Shown here one piece after another: positions 6,659-9,037 of a stretch of 9,037 nucleotides of DNA. The notes below the pieces were generated by a model, which was given only the letters and a program-made list of their open reading frames with translations, did no database searches and was not told where the DNA came from. Position numbers and translations under genes: made by a program. Location: the NCBI GenBank assembly GCA_050305975.1, contig JBNLGI010000040.1, forward strand, positions 1-9,037, in the 5' to 3' direction. Source of the DNA: Thiodiazotropha sp050305975. GTDB lineage: Bacteria > Pseudomonadota > Gammaproteobacteria > Chromatiales > Chromatiaceae. The stretch's first letter is position 1. The number at the start of each line of letters is the position of its first letter.

Positions 6659-6856
6659 GATGAGCTGAGGTTCCTTGAATTTGAAGATTGGCAGATTCTA
6701 TGCGATTTTGTGGCGGCCCGCGTGACGATTCGTCAATGCTGACCCTGCAGGAGGTCTGTTGACACTGATCCGATAGGCTCTGTCGCCGACGTCGCTCCGA
6801 TGGCATCGCACAGCAATAGAGACACTTCCTTATCAATAGGTTCCCGAGCAGCACCC
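6659..6856. other. Divergent intergenic region between efflux operon and lptD
   Basis: These 198 bases hold the palindrome described at 6723-6735, a strong Shine-Dalgarno-like AGGAGGT (6749-6755) and a perfect -35 hexamer TTGACA (6759-6764) on the plus strand. No matching -10 box lies 16-18 bases after TTGACA (GTCGCC at 17). I saw no clear sigmaE-type promoter for lptD. On the minus strand TAGAAT (6700-6695) resembles a -10 box for the efflux operon but lacks a good -35. Confidence 0.4.
6723..6735. promoter_or_regulatory. Perfect 13-bp palindrome, candidate operator in the divergent region
   Basis: TGACGA-T-TCGTCA is a perfect inverted repeat with six-base arms around one central base. It lies 65 bases upstream of the adaptor GTG and 122 bases upstream of the preferred lptD start. 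On the minus strand it overlaps TTGACG (6736-6731), a -35-like hexamer, although no good -10 box follows at 16-18 bases. Position and symmetry fit a dimeric repressor site controlling the efflux operon, as is common for RND pumps. No regulator gene is in the window. Confidence 0.4.
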
Positions 6857-9037
6857 TTGAACACTACTCAGCAAGCCATCGACATCCGCCGCCGACTGCT
6901 GTGCGCCTGCACCCTGACGCTGCTCCCGGCATCCGTGGCCCTGGCCGATACGGCCCGCATCGATGAGGGCATTGATTGGGACTACTGCAATCCCCAGAGC
7001 CGCCCGCAGGCACTAACCTCACCGCCGCCGCCCGGTCCACGCGACAAACCTCATATCGAAGCCGATCAGATGCTCTACGACCAGACCGCGGGAGAGAGCG
7101 TGCTGACAGGCGGGGTACAGTTCTGGCGCCTCGACGGCTATGCCGAGGCCGACCGCGCGATCTACCACCAGAACGCGCGCAGCGCCGACCTGTTCGGCCA
7201 TCTCTTCCTGCAGGAAGGGGGGCTGCGACTCACCGCCGAGCGCGGTCACATCGAGCTGGACGACAATCGAGGCTGGCTGACGCAGGGCGAGTTCCGTCTC
7301 ACCGAGCGCCACGCCCGCGGCGGCGCCGAGCGCGTGGAGATGCTGAGCCGGGATCTCACCCGTTATCGGCAGGTCACCTACACCACCTGTCCGCCCGGGC
7401 GTCGTGACTGGAGCCTGAAGGCCTCCAAGCTGGAGATCGACAGGGCCTCGGGCTGGGGCAGCGCGACCCATGCCCGGGTCAAGCTCGGGCCGGTGCCCGT
7501 CTTCTACTTCCCCTACTTCACCTTTCCGGTGGATGACCGCCGCATGACCGGCTTCCTGAATCCCAGCCTGGGCTCCTCGAACCGGCTCGGCACCGAACTG
7601 GAGACCCCCTACTATTTCAACCTGGCGCCCAACTACGACGCCACCCTCAGCCCGCGTTGGATGAGCGAACGGGGCCTGATGATGGGGGGGGAGTTCCGCT
7701 ACCTGGGCGAATACCAGCGGGCGGAGATCCGGGGAGAGATCCTGCCCGACGACCGGGTCGACAGCCTCGACCACGGCAATGAGCGCAGAGCTTTCAACTT
7801 CCAGCACGACACCCGGCTGGCTCCCGGTCTGAGCACCCGCATTAACACCAGCGCGGTCAGCGACAACGCCTACCTGGACGATTTCGGCAGCGGACTCGCC
7901 GTCACCAGCACGCGCCATCTGGAGCGGGTCGGGGAGGTGATCTTTCGCCGCAACGGTCTGCGACTGACGGGACGGCTGCAGGAGTTCCAGACCGTCGATG
8001 AGAACCTCAACCCCAGACTCTACCCCTATCGAAGAATGCCCCAGTTGCTGGCCACCTACGGCCAATTGCTCGGCGAGATCGATCTCGGCCTCACCGCCGA
8101 ATACACCGATTTCCGCCACGACACCCTGATCGACGGCAAACGCACGATCCTGCGCCCGGCAGTGACGCTGCCTCTACGGCGCAGCTGGGGCCATCTGGTG
8201 CCACGTCTGAGTCTGAACTACGCGAGCTACCAGCTCGATGAGAACGCCGCCCCGGGGGATGCCAACCCGGACTACTTCGTTCCCGCATTCAGTCTCGACA
8301 GCGGCTTGGTCTTCGAACGGGACAGCAGCTGGTTCGGCAGCGCCGCCTACCAGACCCTGGAACCGCGGCTCTACTATCTCTACGCCCCCTTCGACGATCA
8401 GTCCGAGATCCCCGACTTCGATACCGCCGACCTGGAGCTGAGTTTCGCCAATCTCTTCAAGGAGAACCGCTTCTCCGGCAGCGACCGCTTCGGCGACGCC
8501 AACCAGCTCGCATTCGGCCTCACCACCCGCTGGCTGGAAGCCGAGAGCGGGGCGGAACGATTTCGCGCCAGCATCGGTCAGATCTACTACCGACAGGATC
8601 GCGAGGTACAGCTGACGGGAGCGGTCGAAGAGAATCCATCATCCTCCGTGGTAGCCGAGCTCTCCACCCGCGTCGGAAACTATTGGCGCGGCCTGCTGAC
8701 GGTCAGACGGGACCCCCATGTCGACGCAAAGAACATCGACCGGGGACGCCTCGGCATCCACTATCGCGCCCCGGAAAACCGGCTGCTGAACCTGGACTAC
8801 AACTTCAACCGCAACACCATCGAAGACCTGGACCTCTCCTTCAACTGGCCCATCAGCCACAAATTCACCCTCACGGGCAAGTGGAAATACTCTTATCTTT
8901 ACGAAAGAAATACGAATAGAATACTCGGCTTTGAATACGGCGGACGCTGCTGCTGGAAGCTGCGCGCCCTCTATCAGCGCTATTTGTCCGATCAGGATGT
9001 CAAGGACGAAAACGCCGAGGAGAGCCGGCGGATGATG
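6857..9037 (+). CDS. lptD: LPS-assembly outer-membrane protein LptD (OstA/Imp), partial at right edge
   Basis: LptD with the lipoprotein LptE forms the outer-membrane translocon that inserts lipopolysaccharide into the outer leaflet. The 727 visible codons cover most of the protein (E. coli has 784 residues). Residues 1-30 form a Sec signal peptide (RRRLL, hydrophobic core, then ASVALA). A periplasmic OstA/LptA-like beta-jellyroll domain runs about 65-205 (HIEADQMLYDQTAGESVLTG, then GYAEADRAIYHQ). The barrel begins near GPVPVFYFPYFTFPVDDRRMTGFLNP, a highly characteristic LptD segment. The four cysteines used for the two interdomain disulfides are present: C44, C178 and the adjacent pair C698-C699 (GGRCCWKLR). 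The start is uncertain. TTG at 6857 gives a normal signal peptide but only a weak GAG site. An in-frame ATG at 6800 adds 19 residues full of codons rare here (AGA, TTA, ATA, CGA) and has no ribosome site. It is divergent from the efflux operon; surA would be the usual next gene. Confidence 0.93.
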   Translation, partial: MNTTQQAIDIRRRLLCACTLTLLPASVALADTARIDEGIDWDYCNPQSRPQALTSPPPPGPRDKPHIEADQMLYDQTAGESVLTGGVQFWRLDGYAEADRAIYHQNARSADLFGHLFLQEGGLRLTAERGHIELDDNRGWLTQGEFRLTERHARGGAERVEMLSRDLTRYRQVTYTTCPPGRRDWSLKASKLEIDRASGWGSATHARVKLGPVPVFYFPYFTFPVDDRRMTGFLNPSLGSSNRLGTELETPYYFNLAPNYDATLSPRWMSERGLMMGGEFRYLGEYQRAEIRGEILPDDRVDSLDHGNERRAFNFQHDTRLAPGLSTRINTSAVSDNAYLDDFGSGLAVTSTRHLERVGEVIFRRNGLRLTGRLQEFQTVDENLNPRLYPYRRMPQLLATYGQLLGEIDLGLTAEYTDFRHDTLIDGKRTILRPAVTLPLRRSWGHLVPRLSLNYASYQLDENAAPGDANPDYFVPAFSLDSGLVFERDSSWFGSAAYQTLEPRLYYLYAPFDDQSEIPDFDTADLELSFANLFKENRFSGSDRFGDANQLAFGLTTRWLEAESGAERFRASIGQIYYRQDREVQLTGAVEENPSSSVVAELSTRVGNYWRGLLTVRRDPHVDAKNIDRGRLGIHYRAPENRLLNLDYNFNRNTIEDLDLSFNWPISHKFTLTGKWKYSYLYERNTNRILGFEYGGRCCWKLRALYQRYLSDQDVKDENAEESRRMM

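Noticed and set aside
5889..6854. A 321-codon minus-strand frame covering the adaptor N-terminus and the divergent region
   Set aside because: It is out of frame with the adaptor, and its product is Gly/Arg/Ala-rich where it overlaps that gene. It is a shadow of high-GC coding sequence.
7019..8119. A 366-codon minus-strand frame antisense to lptD
   Set aside because: LptD on the plus strand has signal peptide, conserved cysteines and family motifs. The antisense product matches nothing I recognise.
1..9037. A possible undescribed defence, mobile or biosynthetic system
   Set aside because: All substantial coding space is taken by known envelope gene families. No unknown gene clusters, CRISPR-like arrays, reverse transcriptases or toxin-antitoxin pairs were seen.

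Overview
The window reads as a chromosomal cell-envelope region from a Gram-negative gammaproteobacterium of fairly high GC content. The evidence is an LptD of the four-cysteine type, a trimeric general porin, a tripartite-type RND efflux pair and an AmgK-family sugar kinase. Codon use (strong preference for G or C at third positions) and gene content would suit the Pseudomonadales or the purple-sulfur/sulfur-oxidiser side of the Gammaproteobacteria. The genus cannot be decided from the sequence alone. No transposase, integrase, phage gene, CRISPR array, tRNA or rRNA was seen.

Layout: (1) 1-614, minus strand: the first 204 codons of an outer-membrane porin, cut by the left edge, with a good sigma70-type promoter and an AT-rich upstream region holding repeated TTGCAA and A-tract motifs. 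(2) 615-1057: gene-free, with the porin control region in its left half. (3) 1058-2053, minus: an AmgK-like anomeric sugar kinase of cell-wall recycling. (4) 2054-2345: intergenic, holding a GTAG-headed REP-like inverted doublet and a third strong hairpin. (5) 2346-6658, minus: a two-gene efflux operon, with a periplasmic adaptor followed by an RND permease. The two genes overlap by two bases (TTGA), and their starts are GTG and TTG. (6) 6659-6856: a divergent control region with a perfect 13-bp palindrome. (7) 6857-9037, plus: lptD, cut by the right edge, with signal peptide, N-terminal periplasmic domain and most of the barrel, including the four family cysteines.

All recognisable genes serve the envelope: LPS delivery to the outer leaflet (LptD), diffusion through the outer membrane (porin), export (RND pump) and recovery of peptidoglycan amino sugars (AmgK). 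In pseudomonads amgK sits divergent from lptD and is followed by murU. Here the efflux pair separates amgK from lptD, and a porin rather than murU lies next downstream. No outer-membrane efflux channel (TolC/OprM type) is present in the window.

I looked for an undescribed system and did not find a convincing one. The most unusual signals are the REP-like doublet, loss of the TM10 proton-relay lysine in the RND permease, the operator-like palindrome between efflux operon and lptD, and the changed amgK/lptD neighbourhood.
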